Source: Paenibacillus tyrphae (GTDB lineage Bacteria > Bacillota > Bacilli > Paenibacillales > NBRC-103111). From it: DNA of 64,000 nt. The notes below the pieces were generated by a model, which searched no databases, was not told where the DNA came from, and was given only the letters and a program-made list of their open reading frames with translations. How positions within the stretch are numbered: the first letter of the stretch is position 1; every line of letters begins with the position of its first letter. Of the stretch, positions 15,704 to 24,008 are shown one piece after another. The stretch spans positions 124,001 through 188,000 of the forward strand of contig NZ_JAMZAW010000015.1 in assembly GCF_024158745.1 (NCBI RefSeq). The letters are read 5' to 3'. A program made the translations under genes and the position numbers.

Positions 15704-16318
15704 ATGAAATCTTGGAATGTCGGTATTTTGTTGTTTGATCAGGTGGAAATTCTTGATTTTACCGGCCCGTACGAAGTGTTCGGCCTTGCTGTACACGACC
15801 GCTATAAACCGAGTGAACGCTCATTGTTCAACGTCACCACGATATCGGAATCCGGGAGTCTGATTGTTGCAGAGAATAACTTGAAAGTGACTCCTGATTA
15901 CAGTCTGGCTACCGCCCCTGCCTACGATCTGCTCGTGATCCCCGGGGGACCGGGAGTGAGGAAGGGTCTCTTGAATGAAGCTCTTGTCAACTGGGTTCGC
16001 GCCCGTTCGGGCGATACGCCATGGATTACTTCCGTATGTACAGGGTCGCTGCTGCTGGCTCAAACGGGTCTTCTGAACGGGAAAAAGGCAACGACTCATA
16101 TTGACAGCATCGATTGGATGCGTACACAACATCCGGCGATTGATGTCATCGACGGCGTCAAATACGTGGACGAAGACCGGATCGTCACTTCGGGAGGCGT
16201 TGCCTGCGGCATGCACATGTCGCTGCATATGGTGGACCGCCTAGCGGGAAGAGAAGTCGCCGAGGATGTGTCCCACATCATGCAATTCGAGACGGACTTC
16301 GACGAATACGCGTGCTGA
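15704..16318 (+). CDS. DJ-1/PfpI-family protein
   Basis: ATG 15704 (MKSWNVGILLFDQVEILDF) follows GAGGAGGAG. The 204-residue product has the glutamine-amidotransferase-like fold with FTGPYEVFGLA, LLVIPGGPG and the nucleophile elbow SVCTGSLLLA (Cys112), followed by TTHIDSIDWM. The pattern is nearest to isonitrile-hydratase-like and AraC-associated DJ-1 domains but without the HTH. Substrate is unknown. Single gene ended by a strong hairpin. Confidence 0.87.
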   Translation: MKSWNVGILLFDQVEILDFTGPYEVFGLAVHDRYKPSERSLFNVTTISESGSLIVAENNLKVTPDYSLATAPAYDLLVIPGGPGVRKGLLNEALVNWVRARSGDTPWITSVCTGSLLLAQTGLLNGKKATTHIDSIDWMRTQHPAIDVIDGVKYVDEDRIVTSGGVACGMHMSLHMVDRLAGREVAEDVSHIMQFETDFDEYAC

Positions 16319-16332
16319 AGAGGAACGCATGT

Positions 16333-16378
16333 AACAAGGAGCTTTGCCACCGTTTTTCCGGCGGCAAAGCTCCTTGTT
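16333..16378 (+). terminator. terminator-like hairpin after DJ-1 gene
   Basis: A perfect 16-base inverted repeat starts AACAAGGAGC (16333) and returns at 16363-16378. Only a short CATTT follows, so termination on the plus strand may be moderate. Confidence 0.7.
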
Positions 16379-16520
16379 CATTTGCGCGAAAATCAAGCCT
16401 CCCAGACTGCTTCCGATCCCCTCTTAAAGCCCCGCTCCTAAAGCCGTTAGCGTCCACACAACATGTACGCATCTGCAATATGATATGTTATGATCAAAAG
16501 TTGGAGTTGGTGATATCTTG

Positions 16521-17165
16521 ATGATCTATACAGCTCTCGGAGATTCCATTACATTTGGCGAAAATGCCTCCTCTTTGGCAAAGGCCTACCCTCAATTGAC
16601 CGTGTCCGCTTTAAATTCGGGCTCGCGCAAGGTTCGCGGGTTTGTTCTGGCGCGGTCCGGGTGGAGCAGCGATGATCTATTGGACGCCGTGATATGGCGG
16701 GGAGCCTCCGTCATCGCCCATTCCTCGGTCGTTTCGGTTTGGATTGGCGGAGTGGATTTAGCCAACGCGGCGCTGGCTTCCTTTACAACCAAGCAGCCGC
16801 TTGCCGTAAAACACCTTGTAGCCGGCTATAGGCGTAATGTCAGTGCCATTTTGACTCGAATCAAAAAAGGGAGCCGGGCCCGGATCGTTTGCTGCACGCA
16901 GTACAACCCGTTTCCGAGCACTCCTCTTGCGGTTGAGGCGATAGGACAATTGAATCGGATGATCAACGAGCTTGCCCATAGCTGCAACGCCACTATAGCT
17001 CCCACTCATACGTGGTTTGAAGGTAAGCAGGCCGAGCTTGTGCATGGTTATCGGAACGGAAAGGTGGAAGACGCGTTAAGCGGATCGTTGCCCATCCATC
17101 CGAACGATCGGGGGCACAGGGTGATTGCCACGGGACTGGCCCCGTATCTGATCCCTCGCAAGTAA
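16521..17165 (+). CDS. SGNH/GDSL-family hydrolase
   Basis: ATG 16521 is preferred with GGTGAT six bases upstream; a TTG directly before it is also possible. The 214-residue product carries the four SGNH blocks: GDSIT (Ser9), SVWIGGVDLAN (block III-like, with Asp in place of Asn), and HPNDRGHR near the C terminus with the Asp/His pair. No signal peptide, so an intracellular esterase or lipase. It is convergent with the isoprenyl-synthase gene, and only 12 bases lie between the two stops. Confidence 0.85.
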   Translation: MIYTALGDSITFGENASSLAKAYPQLTVSALNSGSRKVRGFVLARSGWSSDDLLDAVIWRGASVIAHSSVVSVWIGGVDLANAALASFTTKQPLAVKHLVAGYRRNVSAILTRIKKGSRARIVCCTQYNPFPSTPLAVEAIGQLNRMINELAHSCNATIAPTHTWFEGKQAELVHGYRNGKVEDALSGSLPIHPNDRGHRVIATGLAPYLIPRK

Positions 17166-17177
17166 TCTCTGCTCGCC

Positions 17178-19562
17178 CTAGCGGTTCCTGCTGACCATAT
17201 AATCCAACAAATGCTTCAGAAAAACGGTACGGCGCGGCATTCCCTGCAACGCTTCCATAGCAGTACAGTAATGCTCCCACATCTTTTTGCCGGCGCCCTC
17301 CGAACCAAGGATAGTGACGAACGTCGAATTGTTGTTTTCCGCATCCTGGCCGACGGGCTTTCCAAGCAAGCGCGCATCCCCTTCCAAATCGAGCAAATCG
17401 TCCTTGATCTGAAAAGCTATCCCGGCATGATAAGCAAATGTTTTCAGCACTTCGATTTCCTTCTCGTTCACCTGCGCGAGAATAGCGGGCATCACCAGAG
17501 CAGCCTCAAACACAATGCCGGTTTTATAAAAGCAAATCGCATCCAATTGCTCCAGAGTCAACGCTCTTCCTTTGGAGCTTAAATCCATCGCCTGTCCCAC
17601 ACACACGTTTTCCGCCATTTCGGCCGAATATTTCATCAGGGCAAGCACGGTTTTCGCATCGAATCGATCCAGCGAAGCTTGTTCCTGAATGGCCTTCTGA
17701 ATCAGAAACAGACCGGTTAATTCCGCCGTGGCGCTATTATGCACCCGATGCAGTGTCGGACGCCCTCTACGGATCGACGCGTTATCCTGGGAAGGCAAAT
17801 CATCGAAGATCAGGGATGCGGTATGCATATATTCCATGGATCTCAGTAAGGGAACGATGGACGGTGCACGGAGTCCATATTCTTGCACGCCCATGACCCA
17901 GGTCACGATCGGGCGCAGACGTTTGCCGTCCCCTTCCAAACTGTAATTTGCCGCATCAATGAGCGACTCTTTCATCGCCGGAATGCCGTCAGGCTTGGCA
18001 ATCTGCAAGGTTTCGTTGATCTGCCGGCGTACCGTTTTGACAGTTTCGGCGAATTCTTCTTTTTCGTTCCGGTCTCTTTTTAACATGGCGACCAACTGGT
18101 CCCGAAGCAGTTTATCGAAAAATTCCACATCTGCCGCTTTTTCAACCATATGTTGAACAAGCCGGTTGAACGCCGGATTTCCAGAGGCAAAAATCTCCAT
18201 AATACCGTTATATTTTTCGGTGCCGATGCGTGCTTTGCAGCGTTTTAGACCGTTGATGGCCCGATCCAGAATCACCTCTCGGGCCTTCGGATCGGAGCGA
18301 TATACGTCATGAATGAGATGGGCAATGACCGTCCAGTATAATTCAAAGGGATTGAGCAGATCTGGCCGTTGATCACGGTACGTCAAATAATAGGTATAGG
18401 GCGTTACCGCACCGTCTCTCCTATCGTCGAACATATCCGCGAAATCGTCAGCCAGCTGGTTGAATATGCCATAAAAGAAGGTTCGATCCTCAAAGCCTTC
18501 GTCTAAGGGAGCGCGAAGGATCGAGCGGGCAATCAAGCGGGAAGAAGCGGACTTTAAGATGATGGGTACATAAAGCTCCTCATTGGTATATGTGGCATGG
18601 GTCAGATCCTTGGCACGGTCCAATTCCTGCGAGTGAAAGAAAACGTAGGCTTGCTCGAAAAACAGGTGTTGGGTTTCCTGCCGCTGACAGTGCTTAATAT
18701 ATTCAAACGCTTCCCGCAGCTCCGCGTGCACGTATTGAATCATGGCCTTGCGGGCTCCGGTCCACTCGCCCAAGTTCGGCACCGATCCCGTGAGAAGCGC
18801 GGTCCGTATCATATCGGAATAATGTGCTTTCTCTTGAGCGGTTAACACCTGCGCATCCAAAAGATCGTCGATGAACGGATAGGTGAGACCATAGGAATAA
18901 CCGAGCCGGATCGCTTCATCTAGTCTCCGGGCACGCTCCTCGGGCGATGACTCATCTCCCATCTCTTCGATCGCATGCATGACTACCCCGACAATGATCT
19001 TGATCAGCTTGCGCTGGGCATGCTCGGCATTCATTTCCTCCGGAATATGGGCCGCTACACTCTTCAGCTTGTCTATCACCCATATCGCAGCCGTTTCAAT
19101 GCCTTCTTTCTGAGCCCATCGATACAGCCCCGCAAAACTGACAAACGCCGGACGGTCTTCCCGGTTAGTTGCGGCGGGGAGAAGCAAGCGATGCTTGACG
19201 TCGTCAGCTGTACGCCGTATTTTGACCTGTGCTTCAGGAGAATCGATGGCTTTGCCCAGATCCCGCATGTAAATATAGGATACGCTTCGATCCAAGTAAG
19301 CATCCAATTTGCCTGTATGCTTCAGCCATTGGATATAGCGGTGATAGTCCCCGTCATTGGACTTTCGCTTGCTTCGGGCAAACATGGACAGCCATGATTG
19401 GCCACGAACATGATCTCGTTTCCACCATTCGAAATCTTGCGTAAGGATAGACACATACGTCTTGTTCATGACCTGCTGATAAAGCGACGCAAAGTAGCCG
19501 GCAGCTTTCTGCTCAGCCAGCCGATAACAGGTATCGGCATGAATTATATATTCCTCATTCAT
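17178..19562 (-). CDS. double-domain isoprenyl diphosphate synthase / terpene-synthase-like protein
   Basis: ATG 19560-19562 with GAGGTC upstream; 794 residues. The C-terminal half (about 510-794) is a recognisable trans-isoprenyl diphosphate synthase: GKRLRP (546-551), first Asp-rich motif DDLPSQD (587-593), RRGRP (598-602), KT (680-681), second motif DDLLD (721-725). The usual Lys after GxD is Asn745. The N-terminal half (about 1-480) has no simple match but shows a DDLLD at 232-236 and a FNQLADDFADMFDD (367-380), which look like a second, diverged Asp-rich pair of the class I isoprenoid fold. It may therefore make a prenyl diphosphate and use it in a second class I reaction. No other terpene gene is nearby. 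Confidence 0.8.
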   Translation of the reverse strand: MNEEYIIHADTCYRLAEQKAAGYFASLYQQVMNKTYVSILTQDFEWWKRDHVRGQSWLSMFARSKRKSNDGDYHRYIQWLKHTGKLDAYLDRSVSYIYMRDLGKAIDSPEAQVKIRRTADDVKHRLLLPAATNREDRPAFVSFAGLYRWAQKEGIETAAIWVIDKLKSVAAHIPEEMNAEHAQRKLIKIIVGVVMHAIEEMGDESSPEERARRLDEAIRLGYSYGLTYPFIDDLLDAQVLTAQEKAHYSDMIRTALLTGSVPNLGEWTGARKAMIQYVHAELREAFEYIKHCQRQETQHLFFEQAYVFFHSQELDRAKDLTHATYTNEELYVPIILKSASSRLIARSILRAPLDEGFEDRTFFYGIFNQLADDFADMFDDRRDGAVTPYTYYLTYRDQRPDLLNPFELYWTVIAHLIHDVYRSDPKAREVILDRAINGLKRCKARIGTEKYNGIMEIFASGNPAFNRLVQHMVEKAADVEFFDKLLRDQLVAMLKRDRNEKEEFAETVKTVRRQINETLQIAKPDGIPAMKESLIDAANYSLEGDGKRLRPIVTWVMGVQEYGLRAPSIVPLLRSMEYMHTASLIFDDLPSQDNASIRRGRPTLHRVHNSATAELTGLFLIQKAIQEQASLDRFDAKTVLALMKYSAEMAENVCVGQAMDLSSKGRALTLEQLDAICFYKTGIVFEAALVMPAILAQVNEKEIEVLKTFAYHAGIAFQIKDDLLDLEGDARLLGKPVGQDAENNNSTFVTILGSEGAGKKMWEHYCTAMEALQGMPRRTVFLKHLLDYMVSRNR

Positions 19563-19824
19563 AGGTGTATGACCTCAACTTCTATTGTTGGTATAAGGAT
19601 AAATACGGGAGAGGATTTTTTAGGTTGCGGATCATGCTAAAGGGGATGGGCGCCGACACCCTAGGAGGGAAATTTTCAACGTCTTGAACCGCCCGAACAA
19701 TTCTCGTATTACAATATGCGGAAGCTGCTTGCCAAATTCGGGCCATCTTCTTTTTCGTACTAAACGGTCTAATATTCTCAAAAAAGAATGAAGCGTCCCG
19801 CCATGCAGCCTAGGACCGCTCCGT

Positions 19825-20412
19825 TCAGGAATCCAGCGCAGAAAGCGTCACTTTTACAATATCGTCCAAAACTTTCGGCTCAGGAGTCAATTTAGCGGCT
19901 TGCGTCAGCGAATATCTGGAATGATTCAAATAGCGGGCTAGCGCCCTCAGATCGCCATGACGATCGCTTAATTCACCTTGCTCGTAAGCACGCACCAATG
20001 CTTGGTAGAACGCCTCTTCCAATCGGGAGGCATCCTTCTCGAAGAAGGCGGCGATTTCGGGAACGTGAGGGACCTGGTCGATGGCGCTGTGCATGATGAA
20101 GCATTCCTTGCGCCGAGCCTCGTCTTTCAACGCCGCCGCGATCTCGCGAAAAATATCCGTAATGGCCGCCTTAACAGAGCCGGGACGATCAAGCCTTGTG
20201 AGTACGACTGTGCTTTTCTCGTTCGTATAATGCTTGACTGCGGAGATGAAAAGGTCTTTCTTCGTACCGTAAGTGTCATACAAGCTTTGCCGGGCAATCC
20301 CTAAGCCATCAAGCAAAATTTGCAGCGAAGTGCCTTCATATCCGTAATGTCCGAATACCTCCATGGCCTTGCGAAGCACGACGGTCGTATCGAATTCCTT
20401 ATTTCTTCCCAT
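19825..20412 (-). CDS. TetR/AcrR-family transcriptional regulator
   Basis: ATG 20410-20412 (MGRNKEFDTTVVLRKAMEVF) after AAGGAGG. The 195-residue product has an N-terminal HTH (about 8-55: GYEGTSLQILLDGLGIARQSLYDTYGTKKDLF) and a helical ligand-binding domain (about 60-195). It lies downstream of, and on the same strand as, the decayed quinone reductase and the NAD(P)-binding oxidoreductase. Three copies of one palindrome in front of those genes are the likely operators. Regulators of this sort usually answer to electrophiles or quinones; that is inference. Confidence 0.88.
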   Translation of the reverse strand: MGRNKEFDTTVVLRKAMEVFGHYGYEGTSLQILLDGLGIARQSLYDTYGTKKDLFISAVKHYTNEKSTVVLTRLDRPGSVKAAITDIFREIAAALKDEARRKECFIMHSAIDQVPHVPEIAAFFEKDASRLEEAFYQALVRAYEQGELSDRHGDLRALARYLNHSRYSLTQAAKLTPEPKVLDDIVKVTLSALDS

Positions 20413-20440
20413 CGGTTGCATTCCTCCTTGCAAAACCATC

Positions 20441-20772
20441 TTACTCTTTTTCGGACCATTTAATCAAGAAATGAAATAGAGCTGTTTCCGAGAGCTGAGC
20501 GAGCCAAGTCTGCCTATGCTCAACGGTTGAAGAGAGGATCGAATCGAATACGAAATGACGATTTACTTCGAAACCGCAGTACGCGAGTATTCCTTCATCT
20601 ATCGTAAGACGCAGCGCATTCCCCATACCGCTTGCTTCATATTGTTCGCTCGACTTGTTTTGCGTATGGATGAGTGTCGCTTTCTTGCCCGCCAGCAGTC
20701 CGATTTGAACCCCATCGTCACGTGGTTAAAGCTTCTTTTTCTTGGATACGTATAGATAATGAGATGATTCAT
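20441..20772 (-). pseudogene. decayed NAD(P)H quinone oxidoreductase (flavodoxin-fold)
   Basis: Two pieces in different frames make one family member. The first (from ATG 20772, after GGAGGGAAAGGG) reads MNHLIIYTYPRKRSFNH, the usual start of MdaB/KefF-type quinone reductases (LIIYxHPNPKSFNH). The second, in another frame (ending at 20441), reads GLLAGKKATLIHTQNKSS, then RLTIDEGILAYCGFEVNRHFV, matching the C-terminal half. Roughly 90 middle codons and the flavin-binding centre are gone, so it is an internal deletion plus frameshift. Its upstream region still carries a TetR-type operator. Confidence 0.7.
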
Positions 20773-20795
20773 TCCCTTTCCCTCCAATCTTAATA

Positions 20796-20811
20796 GTGAT
20801 TAATCAATTAC
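20796..20811. promoter_or_regulatory. TetR-type operator 1 (before the quinone reductase remnant)
   Basis: GTGATTAATCAATTAC, a 16-base imperfect palindrome matching the shared pattern GTKATTRRTCAATYAC seen twice more at 21806 and 21851. It is about 24 bases from the start of the decayed gene. Confidence 0.7.
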
Positions 20812-20829
20812 TTCGAGCTAAAATGAAAG

Positions 20830-21786
20830 TTATTTTTTCTTGTTCAACGCGCGCACCGTATTCATGATTCCTTCTTCAAAGGACGTCGCCCGCACCGGTC
20901 CGATCAACCGCTTGTATTTGTCGCCGCTCAGCACAAGCGGTTCTTCGGTCAAATAGAGCATCTCCACGACCTCCTTCATGACCGGTACCGCCATGCCGAG
21001 CAAGGATAGCCCGCCTCTTCCGAGCGGAATGACCGGTTTGCTGCTCCCGCTTGCTTGTCGGGCAATTCGCACGATGTCCCTACCCGAGATCAAGCCTGCG
21101 CCCGGAATATGCCAGTTCTCCCCATAAGCCTCGTCCCTGGCAGCGAGCTCCGCAATCATGAACGCAGCGTCCGGCAAGTAGACATACTCCCGCGGGACAC
21201 GCATATTGCCGATGAAAAAAGCCATTTTGCCCGCCGCGATAGCTTCGAGCGTAGAGCCCAGATAGGAGGCCTCGTTCGCCGTGGGACCGTAATAGTCCGG
21301 CAAGCGGACGATCATTACCTTAGCCCGGTTCCATCGGTCTTCGAACAGCATATGCTCGTAAGCGAGTCTAATCTTGCCTTTCCTCGTATGCGGCTGCTTC
21401 GGATGATCCTCGGTCGCCCGCTCCATCTGTCTTCTTCCATAGGGATAGATGCCGTCGATCACAACTACCTTTAGGCTAAGCCGGTTGGCGGCTTCCATCA
21501 CGGATTCGCCCAGCGGAATCAGCTTGCTCACCATCTCGTGATACGGCACGTTTGCGCAATGAAATAGAACGTCCGCGCCTTCCGAAGCCGAGACAATATC
21601 ATTCGGACGGAAAGCGTCGCCTACGGCAATCGTTAAATGATGCGGATTACCCAGATTAGCCTTGAGCTGCTCAAGCTTCCCACGGGATCGCCCGAAGGCC
21701 ACCGTTCGAATCCCTCGTCTAACCATTTCCTCCGTAACCGAAGCGCCAGTACCGCCAGTTGCTCCTACCACAATTGCTTTTTTCAA
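20830..21786 (-). CDS. NAD(P)-dependent oxidoreductase / epimerase (SDR family)
   Basis: I place the start at TTG 21784-21786 (KKAIVVGATGGTG) with GGGGTGAG five bases upstream; GTG 21795 is three codons longer but has no site. The product of about 318 residues has the Rossmann motif GATGGTG near its N terminus, DVLFHCANVPYHE, VVVIDGIYPYGRRQ with the Tyr of the SDR triad in degenerate form, and VRLPDYYGP, as in atypical extended SDRs (NmrA/epimerase-like). Its promoter carries two copies of the TetR-type operator, so it is probably the main target of the local regulator. Confidence 0.87.
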   Translation of the reverse strand: MKKAIVVGATGGTGASVTEEMVRRGIRTVAFGRSRGKLEQLKANLGNPHHLTIAVGDAFRPNDIVSASEGADVLFHCANVPYHEMVSKLIPLGESVMEAANRLSLKVVVIDGIYPYGRRQMERATEDHPKQPHTRKGKIRLAYEHMLFEDRWNRAKVMIVRLPDYYGPTANEASYLGSTLEAIAAGKMAFFIGNMRVPREYVYLPDAAFMIAELAARDEAYGENWHIPGAGLISGRDIVRIARQASGSSKPVIPLGRGGLSLLGMAVPVMKEVVEMLYLTEEPLVLSGDKYKRLIGPVRATSFEEGIMNTVRALNKKK

Positions 21787-21805
21787 TGGTCTCACCCCAT
21801 CAATA

Positions 21806-21821
21806 GTTATTGATCAATTAC
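21806..21821. promoter_or_regulatory. TetR-type operator 2
   Basis: GTTATTGATCAATTAC with a perfect 10-base core ATTGATCAAT. It lies just downstream of the predicted transcription start of the SDR gene. Confidence 0.75.
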
Positions 21822-21833
21822 TAACTTAATGAC

Positions 21834-21862
21834 AATGTATCATTTTGTTAGTGATTAGTCAA
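21834..21862 (-). promoter_or_regulatory. promoter of the SDR gene
   Basis: On the minus strand: TTGACT (21857-21862), a 17-base spacer, and TACATT (21834-21839). The -35 lies within operator 3 and operator 2 sits at the start of the transcript, the expected layout for repression. Confidence 0.7.
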
Positions 21863-21866
21863 TCAC
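21851..21866. promoter_or_regulatory. TetR-type operator 3
   Basis: GTGATTAGTCAATCAC, arms GTGATT/AATCAC. It covers the -35 region of the SDR promoter; centre-to-centre distance to operator 2 is 45 bases. Confidence 0.75.
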
Positions 21867-21991
21867 AAATTTGAGGTATTTCCCTTTACGCTCGTTTCCT
21901 TCCGCTCGAATAAAGCCAAGGCAGCAGCAGTACTACATAGCACCCCGCAGGCCTGGAGCAGGAAAAACAACAGATACCTTGGCGGTTGCTT
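21863..21991 (-). pseudogene. possible C-terminal remnant of a membrane transporter
   Basis: An open frame without start directly abuts the stop of the 148-aa gene and reads RYLLFFLLQACGVLCSTAAA, LALFERKE, ending at TGA 21863-21865. The hydrophobic stretch and the charged tail look like the last helix of an MFS-type transporter. No upstream part is present. It overlaps operator 3 at its end. Weak evidence. Confidence 0.3.
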
Positions 21992-21992
21992 T

Positions 21993-22439
21993 TTAATAGC
22001 GAGCATTCACCATACGAATTTCGCATCCCAATAGCTGTTCAACCATTCTCAATTGCTCTGTCGTCACTTCTTCCTCGGGGTTCTCGATTTCAAAAATGAG
22101 ACGCGAAAATCCTGCCGGGAAATCATAGTGAAGACCGTGAAGAGTATTATGCGCCGAACAGCAAGGGAGCTGCACATCCAAGTCCTTGAATGCACTTTGC
22201 CATGCGGTATCCATCGCTTGGTGCCACCATTTTAATTCTATTACTGTCTCGCAGTTCGGACAGGTAATTTGAACGAAATTTTCACCCTGATCGACGAATT
22301 GAATCTCTTCCGATTGCTCGACCGATATCGTAGCGGTCGGGAATATAGAGGCCAGATAGGACCGAACTTGCTCAACGTTTCCTTTTTCAGGCACAAAATG
22401 TACATCCTCAGGTATCAATTTATAGATGGTGGATGACAT
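21993..22439 (-). CDS. hypothetical protein with zinc-ribbon-like cysteines, 148 aa
   Basis: ATG 22437-22439 follows AGGAGGT. The product contains CPNCE near residue 60 and a second CCSAH near residue 93, a plausible zinc site, in a cytoplasmic alpha/beta protein (TIYKLIPEDVHFVPEKGN at the start; GFSRLIFEIENPEE later). No known domain name comes to mind. It stands alone. Confidence 0.65.
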   Translation of the reverse strand: MSSTIYKLIPEDVHFVPEKGNVEQVRSYLASIFPTATISVEQSEEIQFVDQGENFVQITCPNCETVIELKWWHQAMDTAWQSAFKDLDVQLPCCSAHNTLHGLHYDFPAGFSRLIFEIENPEEEVTTEQLRMVEQLLGCEIRMVNARY

Positions 22440-22669
22440 GAATTTAACCTCCTGTATTTCAATTGCAAAATATAGCCCAGATTAACTATAATGAGAATTT
22501 GCCACTTTCTATTATATCAAAGCAAGCCAAAGTGGCTATGAGAGAGTTGATTAGTCGAGGCTATAACACTGAAGACGCGGGGAGAGAAGCAATCTATTAC
22601 CCGATTTGCTCCACCGTCTGGTAATATATACAATGGATAGAGTGCATACTTCGACTAGGAGAGGATACA

Positions 22670-23803
22670 ATGACAGCCCAACAACAAGCGGCCATGCAGT
22701 CCATGATTGACTGGCTATCCGATGAACGCGAGCTCGGCCGCAAACCCAGCAAAATCGAAATCGCGGGAGAATTTGATTTGCATGACATGCATTACTACAT
22801 ATTCAAGTATAAAAAAACATTGCTCGGCAAATGGCTCCTTGCCGTCTGCGGCGGCTATGAAGATCCATCCGATACGGAGCATTGCGGCCACATATTCAGT
22901 GAGATGCAGCCCTATGACCCGGCTACTGCGAAGCAGGAAGCCATTGCTATGGTAGAGATGATCCGTGAGTATTGGATGAAGCAGGCGGCCGCTATTGAGG
23001 CTGCACAAACGCAAGAAGGTGACGCGGAATCTCAGGACGATTCATCCGGTTCCGGCATTTTTAACGGGTTCGTTCTGCTGAATTCTTCGGAGTGCGATCT
23101 TGATCAGGTGAAGGAGAACCTCCTGCAGGATTGGAATATCTCCTGCTCATCGGCAGAGGGAGAAAGCCACCCCGAGGAAGAAAAAGAAGGTATCCTTGTT
23201 TTTGAAGTGGACGGCTTCACTGCAGCCTTAAGCTTTATCGATGCTCCTGTACCGGACGGAGAGGCAGAGCATTATGCACAGGGCAACTACCTCTGGCGAG
23301 AAGCTGCGGACATTACCAAAACCCATGTCGCCCAAATTATTGTGGCCGTATTTACCCGATCCGGCTCTCCGCTCGACAGCGGCAGGCTTTACACTAAGCT
23401 GGCGGCCAGCTGCTTGAAGCTTCCTAATGCTATCGGGCTTTACTCATCCGGAACCGTGTTTCAACCGGGTCTTTTTCTGGAAATGGCCGACATGATGAAA
23501 TCGGATGACGCTTTTCCATTGTTGAATTTGGTTCACTTTGGTCTGGTCGGAACCGAAACAGGGATGAATGGCTACACCCACGGGCTGAAGTCCTTTGGCA
23601 AAGATGAAATCGAAGTGTTGGACAGTCAGGCCTCTCCTGCCGAGCTGCGCGATTTTCTGATTGACATTTCCGGTTATGTTATAGAATATAACGTAACTTT
23701 AAAGGACGGAGAAACGATCGGCTTTAGCGCAGAACAAAAGCTGCCGATTACCCGCTCGGAAGGCGTCTATGTTAACGGAGAGAGTCTCAAAATCAAGTAT
23801 TAG
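22670..23803 (+). CDS. DUF4261 domain protein
   Basis: ATG 22670 follows AGGAGAGG. The 377-residue protein has an N-terminal helical part (about 1-110, QQAAMQSMIDWLSDERELGRKP), an acidic linker, then a DUF4261 region (about 128-377) with FNGFVLLNSSECDLDQVKENL, GFTAALSFIDAPVPDGEAEHYA, and FGLVGTETGMNGYTHGL. DUF4261 proteins occur widely without assigned function, sometimes in polymorphic-toxin or immunity contexts. Monocistronic with a terminator at 23888. Confidence 0.8.
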   Translation: MTAQQQAAMQSMIDWLSDERELGRKPSKIEIAGEFDLHDMHYYIFKYKKTLLGKWLLAVCGGYEDPSDTEHCGHIFSEMQPYDPATAKQEAIAMVEMIREYWMKQAAAIEAAQTQEGDAESQDDSSGSGIFNGFVLLNSSECDLDQVKENLLQDWNISCSSAEGESHPEEEKEGILVFEVDGFTAALSFIDAPVPDGEAEHYAQGNYLWREAADITKTHVAQIIVAVFTRSGSPLDSGRLYTKLAASCLKLPNAIGLYSSGTVFQPGLFLEMADMMKSDDAFPLLNLVHFGLVGTETGMNGYTHGLKSFGKDEIEVLDSQASPAELRDFLIDISGYVIEYNVTLKDGETIGFSAEQKLPITRSEGVYVNGESLKIKY

Positions 23804-23881
23804 TCCTCTCTTTGGGGAGGGAAAGGATCGGCCTATTCCCGATGACATTCTTAGCGCGGATTCTTCCCTCTACGCTTCTCT

Positions 23882-23935
23882 ACAAAACAAAAGCACCGAC
23901 CATGGGGTCGATGCTTTTGTACTTTATGAAGACGA
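23882..23935 (+). repeat. terminator hairpin with degenerate ssrA 3' end (copy of 26565-26619)
   Basis: Starts ACAAAACAAAAGCACCGACC, with the stem AAAAGCA/TGCTTTT and CGACC/GGTCG; the end TATGAAGACGA resembles the ssrA 3' end (TATGGAGACGA). Nearly identical to 26565-26619. It also serves as a terminator for the DUF4261 gene. Confidence 0.75.
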
Positions 23936-24008
23936 ACCTTGGCTTAGCCAATCCACAATCCGCCGCTGCGTGATCCCAAGAATGAGTGACAGGCTGCTTG
24001 GCCCAAAA

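Noticed and set aside
22440-22669. Possible small gene between the zinc-ribbon-like gene and DUF4261
   Set aside because: Short open frames have no ribosome binding site, and stop codons interrupt all longer readings.
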